Shown here in pieces: positions 8,712 through 18,102 of a stretch of 61,081 nucleotides of DNA. This DNA comes from Tepidicella xavieri. GTDB lineage: Bacteria > Pseudomonadota > Gammaproteobacteria > Burkholderiales > Burkholderiaceae_C. The DNA lies in the NCBI RefSeq assembly GCF_004363315.1, contig NZ_SNYL01000015.1, forward strand, positions 1 through 61,081, written 5' to 3'. The notes below the pieces were generated by a model. The model saw only the letters and a list, made by a program, of their open reading frames with translations. It did no database searches and was not told the origin of the DNA. The translations under genes were made by a program, and so were the position numbers. Each line of letters starts with the position of its first letter. Positions within the stretch are counted from its first letter, which is position 1.

Positions 8712-9839
8712 TCAAATTCGATCTCGGGTGGTTTGGCGGCGGACGGCGGCATGGCTGCTGGCGGCTGCCGGCTCGCCGTCGAAGAGGCGGGTGTGGGCGG
8801 CCAGCCAGGCACGCGCGTCGGCGCAGTCTTTGGCGATGCCCTGGGTCAGGGCGTCCAGACTGTCGTATTTCAGTTCGTCGTGCAGTTTGTGCAGCAGCTC
8901 CACCCGGATGATTCTACCGTAGGCCTCCCCCGGGGTGGGGGCATGCGCCAAGGCGCGGCGGACCCGCTGCGGCCACAGCAGGCAGTGGGTTTCCAGCAGG
9001 ACGCGCCCGCCGTTGATGTCGTTCGGGTCCAGCGAAGGGCGCACCCCCAGGTTGGCCACGCCCGGCAGCGGGGCGGCTTGGGGGTCGGGGTCCAGCCCAT
9101 GCACCTGGACGGCGAAGATCCCGCTGGCCGCCGGTTTCCAGTGCGAAAAGCGCAGGTTCAACGTCCGAAAGCCGTCGTCGGCCTGCGGGCCGCTGGCTCC
9201 CAGGCGGCGCCCCAGCTTGCGGCCATGCACCACATGCCCGGTGATGCCGTAGGGGCGGCCCAGCAGGGCGGCGGCCTCGTCCATGCGGCCGGCGGCCAGG
9301 GCTTGGCGCACGGCCGAGCTCGACACCCGCATCCCATGCACCTCGTAACTCATCATGCGGGCCACGTCGAAGCCCCAGCGGCTGCCCGCGGCGTCCAGCA
9401 TGGCGTAGTCGCCCTGGCGCTGGGCGCCAAAGCGGAAATCGTCGCCCACCAGCACGTATGTCACGCCCAGGGCCTGCACCAGCACCTGCTCGATGAAGTC
9501 TGGCGCCGACAGGCTGGCCAATGCCTCGTCAAACGGCAGGATCACGCACTGCTGCACGCCGCAAGCACGCAGCTCGTGCAGTTTGTCGCGCAGGGTGGCG
9601 ATGCGGGCCGGGGCCAGTTCGGGCTTGTGGTGGCGAGCGGCAAAGAAATCGCGCGGGTGCGGCTCGAACGTCAGGGCGCAGCTGGGCACGCCGCGGTGCC
9701 GCGCCTCGTTGTGCAGCAGCGCCAGCATGGCCTGGTGGCCCCGGTGCACCCCGTCGAAGTTGCCAATGGTCAGGGCGCAACCGGCCTCCCGGGCGCGGGC
9801 ATGGCGCCACAGGTTGTTGAGGCCTTGGATGATTTTCAT
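8712..9839 (-). CDS. ribF: Bifunctional riboflavin kinase / FAD synthetase
   Basis: A 375-residue enzyme converting riboflavin to FMN and FAD. The N-terminal nucleotidyltransferase domain has TIGNFDGVHRGHQ near residue 24 and the SSSAVRQAL motif (the S-S-T/S-x-I/V-R signature) near residue 158. The C-terminal kinase domain has GRKLGRRLGxP-like sequence and GVANLGVRPS. It is longer than usual (about 310-330), partly through an ~18-residue polar tail and a 20-residue insert in the kinase domain (KLGRRLGASGPQADDGFRTL). First gene of the ribF-ileS-lspA operon. Confidence 0.95.
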   Translation of the reverse strand: MKIIQGLNNLWRHARAREAGCALTIGNFDGVHRGHQAMLALLHNEARHRGVPSCALTFEPHPRDFFAARHHKPELAPARIATLRDKLHELRACGVQQCVILPFDEALASLSAPDFIEQVLVQALGVTYVLVGDDFRFGAQRQGDYAMLDAAGSRWGFDVARMMSYEVHGMRVSSSAVRQALAAGRMDEAAALLGRPYGITGHVVHGRKLGRRLGASGPQADDGFRTLNLRFSHWKPAASGIFAVQVHGLDPDPQAAPLPGVANLGVRPSLDPNDINGGRVLLETHCLLWPQRVRRALAHAPTPGEAYGRIIRVELLHKLHDELKYDSLDALTQGIAKDCADARAWLAAHTRLFDGEPAAASSHAAVRRQTTRDRI

Positions 9840-10005
9840 GGGGGTTGGCAGGCGATGGAGCCCGTGTCGGCGAGCGGACATCAAAGCGCGTTATATTGAC
9901 ACAAGTTCATGCATCCGTTGGCGCAGCTGCTCACCCGGCTGCGCTGGCAGGACGGATTCCGGTGCTTGGGTGCCCGATCGAGGGCGTTACACATGGAGGT
10001 CGGTC

Positions 10006-10563
10006 TTGAAGGTGTTGAAGTTGTCGGCGCAAGGGTTGCCGCAGTCGTGGCTGAGCCTGGAGGAAGCGGTGCTGCATTACGCCGCCGATCAGGTGCGCTG
10101 GGAAATGGGCCAGCCCGTGGCGGTGTTTCGCGGGGGGCATAATGCCGTCACCGGCCGCCAGTCCGTCATCGAGATCAACTCCATCATCGGCACCAAGGGC
10201 GTGCCACACATCAATCCGTTCGATCTCAAGCCCGCGCTGTCCAACGCCAAGCTCTTTGCGCGCGACCGCCATGTGTGCGCCTATTGCGGCGGCCGTTTCC
10301 ACGAGGAAGACCTCACCCGCGAACACATCCGGCCGCTGGCCCAGCAGGGGCGCGATCACTGGATGAACGTGGTCACGGCCTGTCGCTCGTGCAACCACCG
10401 CAAGGGCAATCGCACCCCCGAGCAGGCCGGCATGCCGTTGCTGTATGCGCCCTACGTGCCCAGCCTCTGGGAAGACTTCATTCTGCGCAACCGCCGCATT
10501 CTGGCCGACCAGATGGAGTTTCTGATGGCGCATTTGCCGCGCCACTCGCGTCTGCATGCGTGA
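10006..10563 (+). CDS. HNH endonuclease domain protein
   Basis: A 185-residue protein with a C-terminal HNH nuclease fold: Cys91-x2-Cys94, the EH in LTREHIRPL (His107), then Cys126-x2-Cys129 with N-H-R-K-G-N directly after. The four cysteines form the usual structural zinc site. The N-terminal 80 residues (including the FRGGHNAVTG segment) are a conserved family extension. The best start is TTG 10006, because GGAGG at 9995-9999 sits six bases upstream and MKVLKLSAQG is the expected N-terminus; a GTG at 10012 is too far from that site. It stands alone, without a methylase, restriction or phage gene nearby, so it is more likely a housekeeping-type HNH protein than a defence enzyme. Confidence 0.85.
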   Translation: MKVLKLSAQGLPQSWLSLEEAVLHYAADQVRWEMGQPVAVFRGGHNAVTGRQSVIEINSIIGTKGVPHINPFDLKPALSNAKLFARDRHVCAYCGGRFHEEDLTREHIRPLAQQGRDHWMNVVTACRSCNHRKGNRTPEQAGMPLLYAPYVPSLWEDFILRNRRILADQMEFLMAHLPRHSRLHA

Positions 10564-10686
10564 GCTTGGGGCCGATTTCGAACGCGGCGCAGTGCAGCGG
10601 TGGCATCCGGGCCGCCCCGAATGACCGGGGCCGCCGGGGCGGTGATACGATGCGTTTCAGTTTGTCCCTAGAGAGAGGAGCCGCCC

Positions 10687-12828
10687 GTGTCCACCACGCC
10701 CCCTGCATCGCACCGTTGGCGTTTTTTCCGTTGTGGGGGTTTCGATCAGGTGCGCATCGAGACGGCTGAGGACTTGCGCCATCTCGGGACGCTCGACCAG
10801 AAGCTCTGGGCAGTGCTGGCCTGCCCCACGGTGGGCCTGGAGTTCGATGAGCGCACGCTCAAGCTGCTGGATGCCGATGGCGATGGGCGCATCCGCGTGC
10901 CGGAGTTGCTGGCCGCCGTGCGCTGGGTCTGCGAGGTGTTGCGCGACCCCGGGGTGTTGTTCCAGCCGGGCGACAGCCTGCCCCTGTCGGCGCTCGATGA
11001 CCGGCAGCCAGCGGGGCAGGAACTGCTGGCGGCAGCGCGTGACGTGCTGGCGCGGGTCGGCCGCGCGGGCGACGAGGTGCTTTCGCTGGCCGACCTGTCG
11101 GACCCGGCGCGCCTGTTCCCGCCCGAGCGTTTCAATGGCGACGGCGTCGTGCCGGCTGCGCTGACCGATGACGAAGGGGTCAAGGCCCTCATGGCCGAGG
11201 TGCTGGCCTGCGTCGGCGCGCAGACGGATCGCAGCGGTGAGCCCGGCGTGACCGCTCAGACGCTGGATGCTTTCCTCGCGGCGGCTGAAGAAGCGCGGCA
11301 GTGGCAGGCCCGCGCCTGCAGCGACGCGACGCAGATTCTGGCCTTCGGTGACGACACCGCGGCCGCCCTGGCCGCTTTCGATGCCGTGCAGGTGAAGGTG
11401 GAGGACTATTTCACCCGATGCCGGCTGGCGGCCTTCGATGAGCGTGCCACGCCTGCGCTCAACCCTGCCGACAGCCAATACGCCGAGCTGGCTGCCCTGC
11501 CGCTGAGCGACGCCCGGCAGGAGGTGGCCGCCCTGCCACTGGCCAAAGTCGTGCCCGGCGGCGCGCTGCCGTTGGTCGATGGCATCAACCCGGCCTGGCA
11601 AGCCGCGATGGCGGCCTTGCGGCAGCGTGTCGTCTGGCCGGTGTTTGGGGAGCAGCCGGCGCTCACGTTGGCGCAGTGGCAGCAGCTCAGCGCCAAGTTC
11701 ACCGCCTACCGCGAATGGCTGGCTGCCAAGCCCGCCACGCCGGTGGCCGACATCCCGGCCGAGCGCCTGGACGCGCTGTTGCGGCCCGACACCGTGGCCG
11801 CCCTGCGTGCCCTCATCGAACAAGATGCCCAGTCCGATACCAATGCCGCCGGGGTGGACGCGCTGGAGAAGCTGTTGCGCCTGCGCCGCGATCTGGTGAC
11901 GCTGCTGCGCAACTTCGTCAACCTGAGCGATTTCTACGGTGGCCAGCAGCCGGCCGTGTTTCAGGCCGGCACGCTGTACATCGACCAACGCAGTTGCAAC
12001 CTGTGCCTGCGCGTGGCCGACATGGGCCGCCACGCGGCGCTGGCCCCGCTGTCGGGCACCTACCTCGTCTATTGCCAGTGCGTGCGTCAGGGCGAGGCGC
12101 CCATGACCATCGTCGCGGCGATGACCGGCGGCGATACCGACGAGATGATGGTGCCCGGCCGCAATGGCGTGTTCTACGACCGGCAGGGCCGGGATTGGAA
12201 CGCCAGCGTGGTCAAGGTGGTGGAAGCCCCGATCAGCGTGCGCCAGGCATTTTGGGCCCCCTACAAGCGGGTGGCCCGCATGATCGGGGAACAGATCCAG
12301 AAATTCGCCGCGGCCCGTGACAAGGCGGTGGAAGCCAAGTCGGCCGAAGGCGTGACCCAGGTCGGCACCCAGGCGGCCACCCCGGCCGAAGGTGGTCGAG
12401 CGCAAGCTTTCGACATCGCCAAGTTCGCTGGGATCTTTGCCGCCATTGGCTTGGCGCTGGGGGCCTTGGGGACGGCGCTGGCGGCCGTGGTCACGGGCTT
12501 TTTGCGCCTGCCAGCCTGGCAGATGCCGCTGGTGGTGTTGGGTGTGGTGCTGCTCATTTCCGGGCCGTCCATGTTGATGGCGTGGCTCAAGCTGCGCCAG
12601 CGCAATCTGGGCCCGCTGCTGGATGCCAATGGCTGGGCGGTCAACATCCGTGCCCGCATCAACATTCCTTTCGGCGCGGCGCTCACGGGCGTGGCGGCTC
12701 TGCCAGCCGGCTCGGAGCGTGCGCTGCACGACCCGTACGCCGACCGGTCCAGCCCCTGGCCCTGGCTGGCGCTGTTGGCGGTTTTGCTGGGTGCGGTGTT
12801 CTGGGCACACCGCCAGGGGTGGTGGTAA
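10687..12828 (+). CDS. EF-hand membrane protein of unknown function
   Basis: A 713-residue protein. Near the N-terminus is a canonical EF-hand calcium loop, D62-A-D64-G-D66-G-R68 ending at E73 (DADGDGRIRVPE); a second loop-like stretch (FNGDGVV, near residue 150) lacks most ligands. The middle is soluble and alpha-helical with a CNLC pair (near residue 437). The C-terminal third has two adjacent membrane helices (about 580-606 and 613-634) and one close to the end (690-707), so most of the protein probably faces the cytoplasm. GTG 10687 is preceded by GAGGAG. The next gene, a c-di-GMP enzyme, starts 7 bp after the stop, so the two form an operon. I recognise no characterised homologue. Confidence 0.75.
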   Translation: MSTTPPASHRWRFFRCGGFDQVRIETAEDLRHLGTLDQKLWAVLACPTVGLEFDERTLKLLDADGDGRIRVPELLAAVRWVCEVLRDPGVLFQPGDSLPLSALDDRQPAGQELLAAARDVLARVGRAGDEVLSLADLSDPARLFPPERFNGDGVVPAALTDDEGVKALMAEVLACVGAQTDRSGEPGVTAQTLDAFLAAAEEARQWQARACSDATQILAFGDDTAAALAAFDAVQVKVEDYFTRCRLAAFDERATPALNPADSQYAELAALPLSDARQEVAALPLAKVVPGGALPLVDGINPAWQAAMAALRQRVVWPVFGEQPALTLAQWQQLSAKFTAYREWLAAKPATPVADIPAERLDALLRPDTVAALRALIEQDAQSDTNAAGVDALEKLLRLRRDLVTLLRNFVNLSDFYGGQQPAVFQAGTLYIDQRSCNLCLRVADMGRHAALAPLSGTYLVYCQCVRQGEAPMTIVAAMTGGDTDEMMVPGRNGVFYDRQGRDWNASVVKVVEAPISVRQAFWAPYKRVARMIGEQIQKFAAARDKAVEAKSAEGVTQVGTQAATPAEGGRAQAFDIAKFAGIFAAIGLALGALGTALAAVVTGFLRLPAWQMPLVVLGVVLLISGPSMLMAWLKLRQRNLGPLLDANGWAVNIRARINIPFGAALTGVAALPAGSERALHDPYADRSSPWPWLALLAVLLGAVFWAHRQGWW

Positions 12829-12835
12829 GGCGCCC

Positions 12836-15800
12836 ATGAAGCGCAGCGGCCTGTCGATCCCTGGGTGGCTGCTGGCGGTTGCTTTGACCGTTGCCAAGGT
12901 GGAGCCTGCCTCGGCGGCCCGGCCGGGGTTTGACGAGTTGTTTCTGCAGCACGACATCCCGATGCTGCTGATCGAGCCGGCCAGTGGCCGCATCGTCGAT
13001 GCCAATCCGGCCGCGGCCCGCTTCTACCGCTACGACCGCGATGCTCTGCTGGGCATGAGTATCCAGCAGATCAACACGCTGACGCCGCAGCAGGTGGCCG
13101 AGGAGCGCGGGCTGGCCGAGCGGGAGGGCCGCAACTTTTTCATCTTCCGGCACCGCCTGGCCGATGGCGACATCCGCACGGTCGAGGTGCATTCCCGGCC
13201 CTTCGATTTCGATGGGCAGCGCCTGCTGCATTCGGTGGTGCTCGACATCACGCCCGGGCGCCACCAGGCGCAGGACCTCTGGCATTACCAGCAGCGCCTG
13301 GAGGAATTGGTGGACGCCCAGGTGCAGCAGATTGCCCGCAGCCGCACCTTGCAGTTCTGGCTGTTGCTTTCGGCCCTGCTGGCGCAGGCGCTGGTGATTG
13401 GCTGGCTGGTGCGCAGCATACGCCGCGCCCGGGCGCTGCAGGCCGAGCGCGAGACGCTGCTCCAAGCATTGGAGCAGGCCAATGCGCGGCAGAAGCGCAC
13501 CATCGAGGCCCTGGCCGGCAGCGAGGCCTTGCTGGAGCGGGCCCAGCGCATCGCCCACATCGGCAGTTGGACCCTGGAGGCCGACACCGGCGAGCTGATC
13601 CGCTCCGGCGAGGTGGCCCGGATCCTGGGCTGCGACTTGCGGGCCGCGCCCACCACCTACGACGGCTTCCTGGCCATGGTGCATCCAGACGATCGGGCCC
13701 GCTTCGATCAGGCGTTCCAGCAGTCCTTGCAGGAGGGACAGAGCCGGTTCGATGTCGATTTGCGGATCGTGCGCCGTGGCACCGGCGAGGTGCGCCATGT
13801 GCACGTGCAGGGCGAGCACGAGCGCAGCCCCGAAGGCCGGCACGTGCGCTCCTTCGGCAGCATGCAGGACATCACCGAGCGCATGGTCTTGCAGGCGGCC
13901 CTGCATGCGCTCAACGCCGAGCTGGCCCGGCTCAGCGGACAGGCATTTTTCCGCGGCGTGTGTCAGCACCTGACCCAGGCCCTGGGGCTGGACATGGCGT
14001 TCGTCGGCCGGCTCGATGCATCTGGCCTGCGGGTACAGGTCGTTGGCGGTTGCGACGGTGACCGCCCGCTCGAACCGTTTACCTACGACCTGGCAGGCAC
14101 GCCCTGCGAGAATGTGATGTCCAGCGGCAATGCCGTCTATCCTTCGGAGGTGCAGGCGCTGTTCCCCGACGATGAGGCGCTGGTGCATCTCGGGGTCCAG
14201 TCCTACATCGGCAACGCCTTGCTGGACAAGGCCGGCCAACCGATCGGCATTTTGGTGGCCCTGGGGCGCCAACCGCTGCCCCCGGCGCTCAGCACCCTGG
14301 CCAGTCCGTTGCTCGATTTGTTCGTCGATCGGGTGGCTTCCGAGATGCTGCGGGCCGAGGCCGAGGCGCAAATTCGTCAGCAACTGGCGTTCCAGCAACT
14401 CGCGGCGCAGGCGTCGGCCGCGCTTCTGGGCGTGGATGCCGAAACCGGCTTCGATCCGGCCGTCGATGAATGCCTCAGCGGCCTGGGTCGGCTCATGGGG
14501 CTGGACCGCTGCTACGTGTTCCAGTTCGATGAAAGCGCCACCTGGATGAACAACACCCACGAGTGGTGCGCGCCCGGCATCGAGCCACAGCGCCAGCGCA
14601 TCCGGGATGTGCGGGTGCAATCCCTCTCCTGGTGGCTGTCTCGATTTCTGAGCACGGGCATTGTGCAGGTGCCCGATGTCGAGCAACTGCCGCCCGAGGC
14701 CCGTCTGGAACGGGCCGAATTTCGCCGGCGCCAGGCGCGGTCCGTGCTCACGGCCGCGCTCAAAGGCTCCGACGGGCGGCTCATTGGCTTTCTGGGGGGC
14801 GACAGTGTGAGCCGTCAGCGCGATTGGAGTGCCGATGATGCGGCCATGTTCGGCGTGCTGGCCGGCGTCATTGGTTCGGCCATCGACCGGCGCCGCGCCC
14901 GGCAAAAGCTGGACCAGGCGGCCAGCGTGTTCGAGCACGCCAACGAGGGCATCCTCATCACCGATCCCGAAGGCCGCATCCTCGACGTCAATGCCGCATT
15001 CACCCGCATCACCGGCTATGCCCGGGAGGAGGTGATCGGGCGCAACCCGCGGGTGCTCGCTTCGGGTCGGCACGATGCGGCCTTCTTCGCCGAAATGTGG
15101 GAGTCGCTGCGCTTGCAGGGGCATTGGAGCGGCGAGGTGTGGAACCGGCGCAGCAACGGTGAAATCTATGCCGAACTGCTTACCATCAGCGCCGTGCTCG
15201 ACCGGCAGGGGCAGGTGCAGCGTTACGTTGGCCTGTTCACAGACATCACCGCGCTCAAAGAGCATCAGCGCCAGCTCGAACACATCGCGCACTATGACCC
15301 GCTGACCGGCCTGCCCAACCGCAGCCTGTTGGCCGACCGGCTGCAGCAGGCCATGGCCCAAGCCAGCCGGCGTGGTCTGCACATTGCGGTGGCCTACATC
15401 GATCTGGACGGCTTCAAGGACATCAACGACCGCTTCGGCCACGACACCGGCGACCGGCTGCTGGTCGAACTGGCCCAGCGCATGCGTCAGGTGCTGCGCG
15501 AAGGCGATACCCTGGCCCGGCTGGGCGGCGATGAATTCGTCGCCGTGCTGCTGGACCTGGCCGACCTGGGGGCCTGCGAGCCCTTGCTCGCGCGGCTGCT
15601 GGATGCGGCGGCGCACCCGGTGGAAGACGAAGGCCGCAGCCTGCAAGTGTCCGCCAGCGTCGGGGTGAGCTTTTATCCGCAGCTCGACAGCGTGGATGCC
15701 GACCAATTGCTGCGACAGGCCGACCAGGCCATGTATCAGGCGAAGCTGCTCGGCAAGAACCGCTACCACCTGTTCGATGCCGCGCACGATCGCGACGTGC

Positions 15801-16942
15801 GGGGCCGTCACGAAAGCCTGGAGCGGCTGCGCGAGGCGTTGCGCCAGCAGGAATTCGTGCTCCACTATCAGCCCAAGGTGCACATGCGCACGGGGCAGGT
15901 GGTGGGGGCCGAGGCCCTGATCCGCTGGCAGCATCCGCAGCAAGGCTTGCTGGCGCCCGCGGTGTTCCTGCCGGTACTGGCCAACCACCGTCTGATGGTG
16001 GACCTGGGGCAGTGGGTGCTCGACACCGCGCTGGCGCAAATCGAGGCGTGGCGGGCGCAAGGGCTGCACTTGCCGCTGAGCATCAATGTGGACGCCATCC
16101 AGTTGCAGCAGCCCGATTTCGTGGACCGGTTGCAGCAGGCCCTGGAGAGGCACCCCGGGGTGCAGAGCGGGGATCTGGAACTGGAGATCCTGGAGACCAG
16201 CGCGCTGGAAGACGTGGCGCGCATCGCGGAAACGATGCAAGCCTGCGCGGCGCTGGGCGTCGGCTTCGCGCTGGACGATTTCGGCACCGGTTACTCCTCG
16301 CTGACCTACCTCAGGCGCCTGTCGGTGCAGACGCTCAAGGTCGATCGCAGTTTCGTGCGCGACATGCTGGAGGACCCGGACGACCTGGCGCTGCTGGAGG
16401 GCGTGTTGGGGCTGGCCAAGGCGTTCCGGCGTCGGGCCATCGCCGAGGGGGTGGAGACGGTGGCCCATGGCGAGATGCTGCTGCGCATGGGCTGCGAATG
16501 GGGGCAGGGCTATGCGATTGCCAAACCCCTGCCGGCCCACGAAGTGGTCGATTGGGTGCGCGGTTGGGCGCCGCCAGACGCCTGGCAGGCCGTGCCCAGC
16601 GTCGATCACGACGACGTGCCGCTGCTGTTTGCCATGGTGGAGCACCGGGCCTGGACCGTGGCGCTCATCGACTACCTCAAAGGCGCTTCCCGGGTGCTGC
16701 CCAGCCTCACACCGGCCGATTCGCGTCTGGGGCAGTGGCTGGAGGAAAGTGGCCGCGTCCGGCATGCTCGCCGTCCGGAAATCGCGCTGGTCGAATCCCT
16801 GCACCGCGAAAGCTACCGCCAGGCGCGGGAACTGGTGGCTCGGTTGCATGAAGGCGCCCCGGCCTGGGACGAGGCCGGGTGTGCGCGGCTGGAGTCACTG
16901 CAGGCGGCCTTGCAAGAAACGCTGCGCAGTCTGATGCAGTGA
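12836..16942 (+). CDS. Hybrid diguanylate cyclase/phosphodiesterase, PAS-PAS-GAF-GAF-PAS-GGDEF-EAL
   Basis: A 1368-residue membrane-anchored c-di-GMP signalling protein. Order: signal anchor (~10-28), PAS (~35-140), membrane helix (~172-195), PAS (~240-360), two GAF-like domains (~370-690), PAS (~700-815), GGDEF and EAL. The cyclase site is an intact GGDEF in LARLGGDEF (about residue 897). The phosphodiesterase domain begins with GAEALIRW (about 1024) and keeps the DDFGTGYSS loop and IAEGVET, so both activities are possible; no RxxD inhibitory site is obvious. The last ~110 residues contain HRAW (about 1268) and LHRESY, resembling a zinc-binding CZB domain that lacks the cysteine. Start ATG 12836 gives a signal sequence, 7 bp after the EF-hand gene. 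Confidence 0.92.
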   Translation: MKRSGLSIPGWLLAVALTVAKVEPASAARPGFDELFLQHDIPMLLIEPASGRIVDANPAAARFYRYDRDALLGMSIQQINTLTPQQVAEERGLAEREGRNFFIFRHRLADGDIRTVEVHSRPFDFDGQRLLHSVVLDITPGRHQAQDLWHYQQRLEELVDAQVQQIARSRTLQFWLLLSALLAQALVIGWLVRSIRRARALQAERETLLQALEQANARQKRTIEALAGSEALLERAQRIAHIGSWTLEADTGELIRSGEVARILGCDLRAAPTTYDGFLAMVHPDDRARFDQAFQQSLQEGQSRFDVDLRIVRRGTGEVRHVHVQGEHERSPEGRHVRSFGSMQDITERMVLQAALHALNAELARLSGQAFFRGVCQHLTQALGLDMAFVGRLDASGLRVQVVGGCDGDRPLEPFTYDLAGTPCENVMSSGNAVYPSEVQALFPDDEALVHLGVQSYIGNALLDKAGQPIGILVALGRQPLPPALSTLASPLLDLFVDRVASEMLRAEAEAQIRQQLAFQQLAAQASAALLGVDAETGFDPAVDECLSGLGRLMGLDRCYVFQFDESATWMNNTHEWCAPGIEPQRQRIRDVRVQSLSWWLSRFLSTGIVQVPDVEQLPPEARLERAEFRRRQARSVLTAALKGSDGRLIGFLGGDSVSRQRDWSADDAAMFGVLAGVIGSAIDRRRARQKLDQAASVFEHANEGILITDPEGRILDVNAAFTRITGYAREEVIGRNPRVLASGRHDAAFFAEMWESLRLQGHWSGEVWNRRSNGEIYAELLTISAVLDRQGQVQRYVGLFTDITALKEHQRQLEHIAHYDPLTGLPNRSLLADRLQQAMAQASRRGLHIAVAYIDLDGFKDINDRFGHDTGDRLLVELAQRMRQVLREGDTLARLGGDEFVAVLLDLADLGACEPLLARLLDAAAHPVEDEGRSLQVSASVGVSFYPQLDSVDADQLLRQADQAMYQAKLLGKNRYHLFDAAHDRDVRGRHESLERLREALRQQEFVLHYQPKVHMRTGQVVGAEALIRWQHPQQGLLAPAVFLPVLANHRLMVDLGQWVLDTALAQIEAWRAQGLHLPLSINVDAIQLQQPDFVDRLQQALERHPGVQSGDLELEILETSALEDVARIAETMQACAALGVGFALDDFGTGYSSLTYLRRLSVQTLKVDRSFVRDMLEDPDDLALLEGVLGLAKAFRRRAIAEGVETVAHGEMLLRMGCEWGQGYAIAKPLPAHEVVDWVRGWAPPDAWQAVPSVDHDDVPLLFAMVEHRAWTVALIDYLKGASRVLPSLTPADSRLGQWLEESGRVRHARRPEIALVESLHRESYRQARELVARLHEGAPAWDEAGCARLESLQAALQETLRSLMQ

Positions 16943-16976
16943 GCCGTGGCCCGGTCCGCCGCGTGGCTGGCGGGAT

Positions 16977-18092
16977 TCAGGCAAACACGCCGGCCGTGGC
17001 CTGCATCCGGGCCGAGACTTCGCCCAGATGGTGCAAGGTGTCGCCCCAGGTCATTTCGAGCTGGGTCAACGTCTTGAAGTAGTGGCTGACGATGTACTCG
17101 TCCGTCACGCCGATGCCGCCGTGCAGTTGTACCGCCTGCTGGCCCACGAACCGCATGGATTGCCCCAGCTGCACCTTGGCGCGCGACAGGGCTTGCCGGC
17201 GCTCGGCGACGGGCGCGTGGAGCTTGAGGCTGGCGTAGTAGCTCATGCTGCGTGCCAGTTCGAGCTGCATCTTCATGTCGGCCATGCGGTGACGCAGGGC
17301 CTGGAAGCTGGCGATCGGCACGCCGAACTGCTTGCGGGTGTTGAGGTAGTCGGCGGTCACGGCCAGGGTTTGGTCCATCACGCCCACGGCGTAGGCGCTG
17401 CTGGCCGCGATGCCGATGTCTGCCGCGTGCTCCAGCGCGGTCTGTCCGTCACGGGTGACCAGCTGGGCGGCGGCGCCGTTGAGACTGACCTCGGCGGCGC
17501 GGCTGCCGTCTTGCGTGAGGTAGCCGCTGGCCTGGGTGCCTGCCGCGCCTTTGGCCACCACAAACAGCCCCAGCCCTTGTTCGGTCAGCGCGGGCACCAG
17601 CCAGGCATCGGCGGCGTCTCCGGCCGGCACCAGGCTCTTGCGCCCGGTCAGGGTCCAGCCGTCACCCTGGGGCGTGGCGCGTGTCAGGGCCGCGCCCAGG
17701 GCATAGCGCAGGCCGCGTTCCTGATGCGCCAACACCACCAGCGCGTCGCCGCTCGCGATGCGGGGCAGCCATTCGGCCTGCAGGTCGGCGCTGGCATAGC
17801 CGCCGATCAGGGCCGATGCCAACAGCGTCTGCGCCAGCGGCTCCAGCACGATGCCGCGGCCCAGCTCTTCCATCACCACCATGCCTTCCACCGGCCCCAT
17901 GCCCAGCCCGCCGTGTGCCTCCGAAACGTAGAGGCCGCACAGGCCCAGTTCGGCCAGCTCTGCATACGCGGCGCGGTCAAAACCCCCGGCTGCCACGATG
18001 GCCTTGCGGCGCTCGAAGCCGTAGCCCTTGTCCACCCAGCGGCGCACGGCGTCGCGCAGTTGCATCTGGTCATCGGAAAAATCGAAATCCAT
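16977..18092 (-). CDS. Acyl-CoA dehydrogenase, PimD-like small subunit
   Basis: A 371-residue FAD-dependent acyl-CoA dehydrogenase fold protein oxidising an acyl-CoA at the alpha-beta bond. The N-terminal helical domain begins MDFDFSDDQMQLRD; the C-terminal domain has TRKQFGVPIASFQALRHRMADM and QLHGGIGVTDEY. With the gene upstream it matches the pairing of pimeloyl-CoA dehydrogenase small and large subunits (PimD/PimC), found for dicarboxylic or branched acyl-CoA breakdown. It starts 10 bp after the larger-subunit gene, so both are co-transcribed. The true substrate is unknown. Confidence 0.85.
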   Translation of the reverse strand: MDFDFSDDQMQLRDAVRRWVDKGYGFERRKAIVAAGGFDRAAYAELAELGLCGLYVSEAHGGLGMGPVEGMVVMEELGRGIVLEPLAQTLLASALIGGYASADLQAEWLPRIASGDALVVLAHQERGLRYALGAALTRATPQGDGWTLTGRKSLVPAGDAADAWLVPALTEQGLGLFVVAKGAAGTQASGYLTQDGSRAAEVSLNGAAAQLVTRDGQTALEHAADIGIAASSAYAVGVMDQTLAVTADYLNTRKQFGVPIASFQALRHRMADMKMQLELARSMSYYASLKLHAPVAERRQALSRAKVQLGQSMRFVGQQAVQLHGGIGVTDEYIVSHYFKTLTQLEMTWGDTLHHLGEVSARMQATAGVFA

Positions 18093-18102
18093 GTTTGGCT
18101 CC

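Noticed and set aside
9896-9901. TTGACA between ribF and the HNH gene
   Set aside because: A perfect -35 word, but no -10-like hexamer at 16-18 bp on the plus strand.
10006-10563. HNH gene as part of a defence or restriction island
   Set aside because: No methylase, recombinase or phage gene nearby, normal base composition, flanked by housekeeping genes.
12683-16849. 1388-codon open frame on the minus strand opposite the GGDEF/EAL gene
   Set aside because: Low-complexity His/Gln/Gly/Arg-rich translation without motifs; shadow of the real gene.
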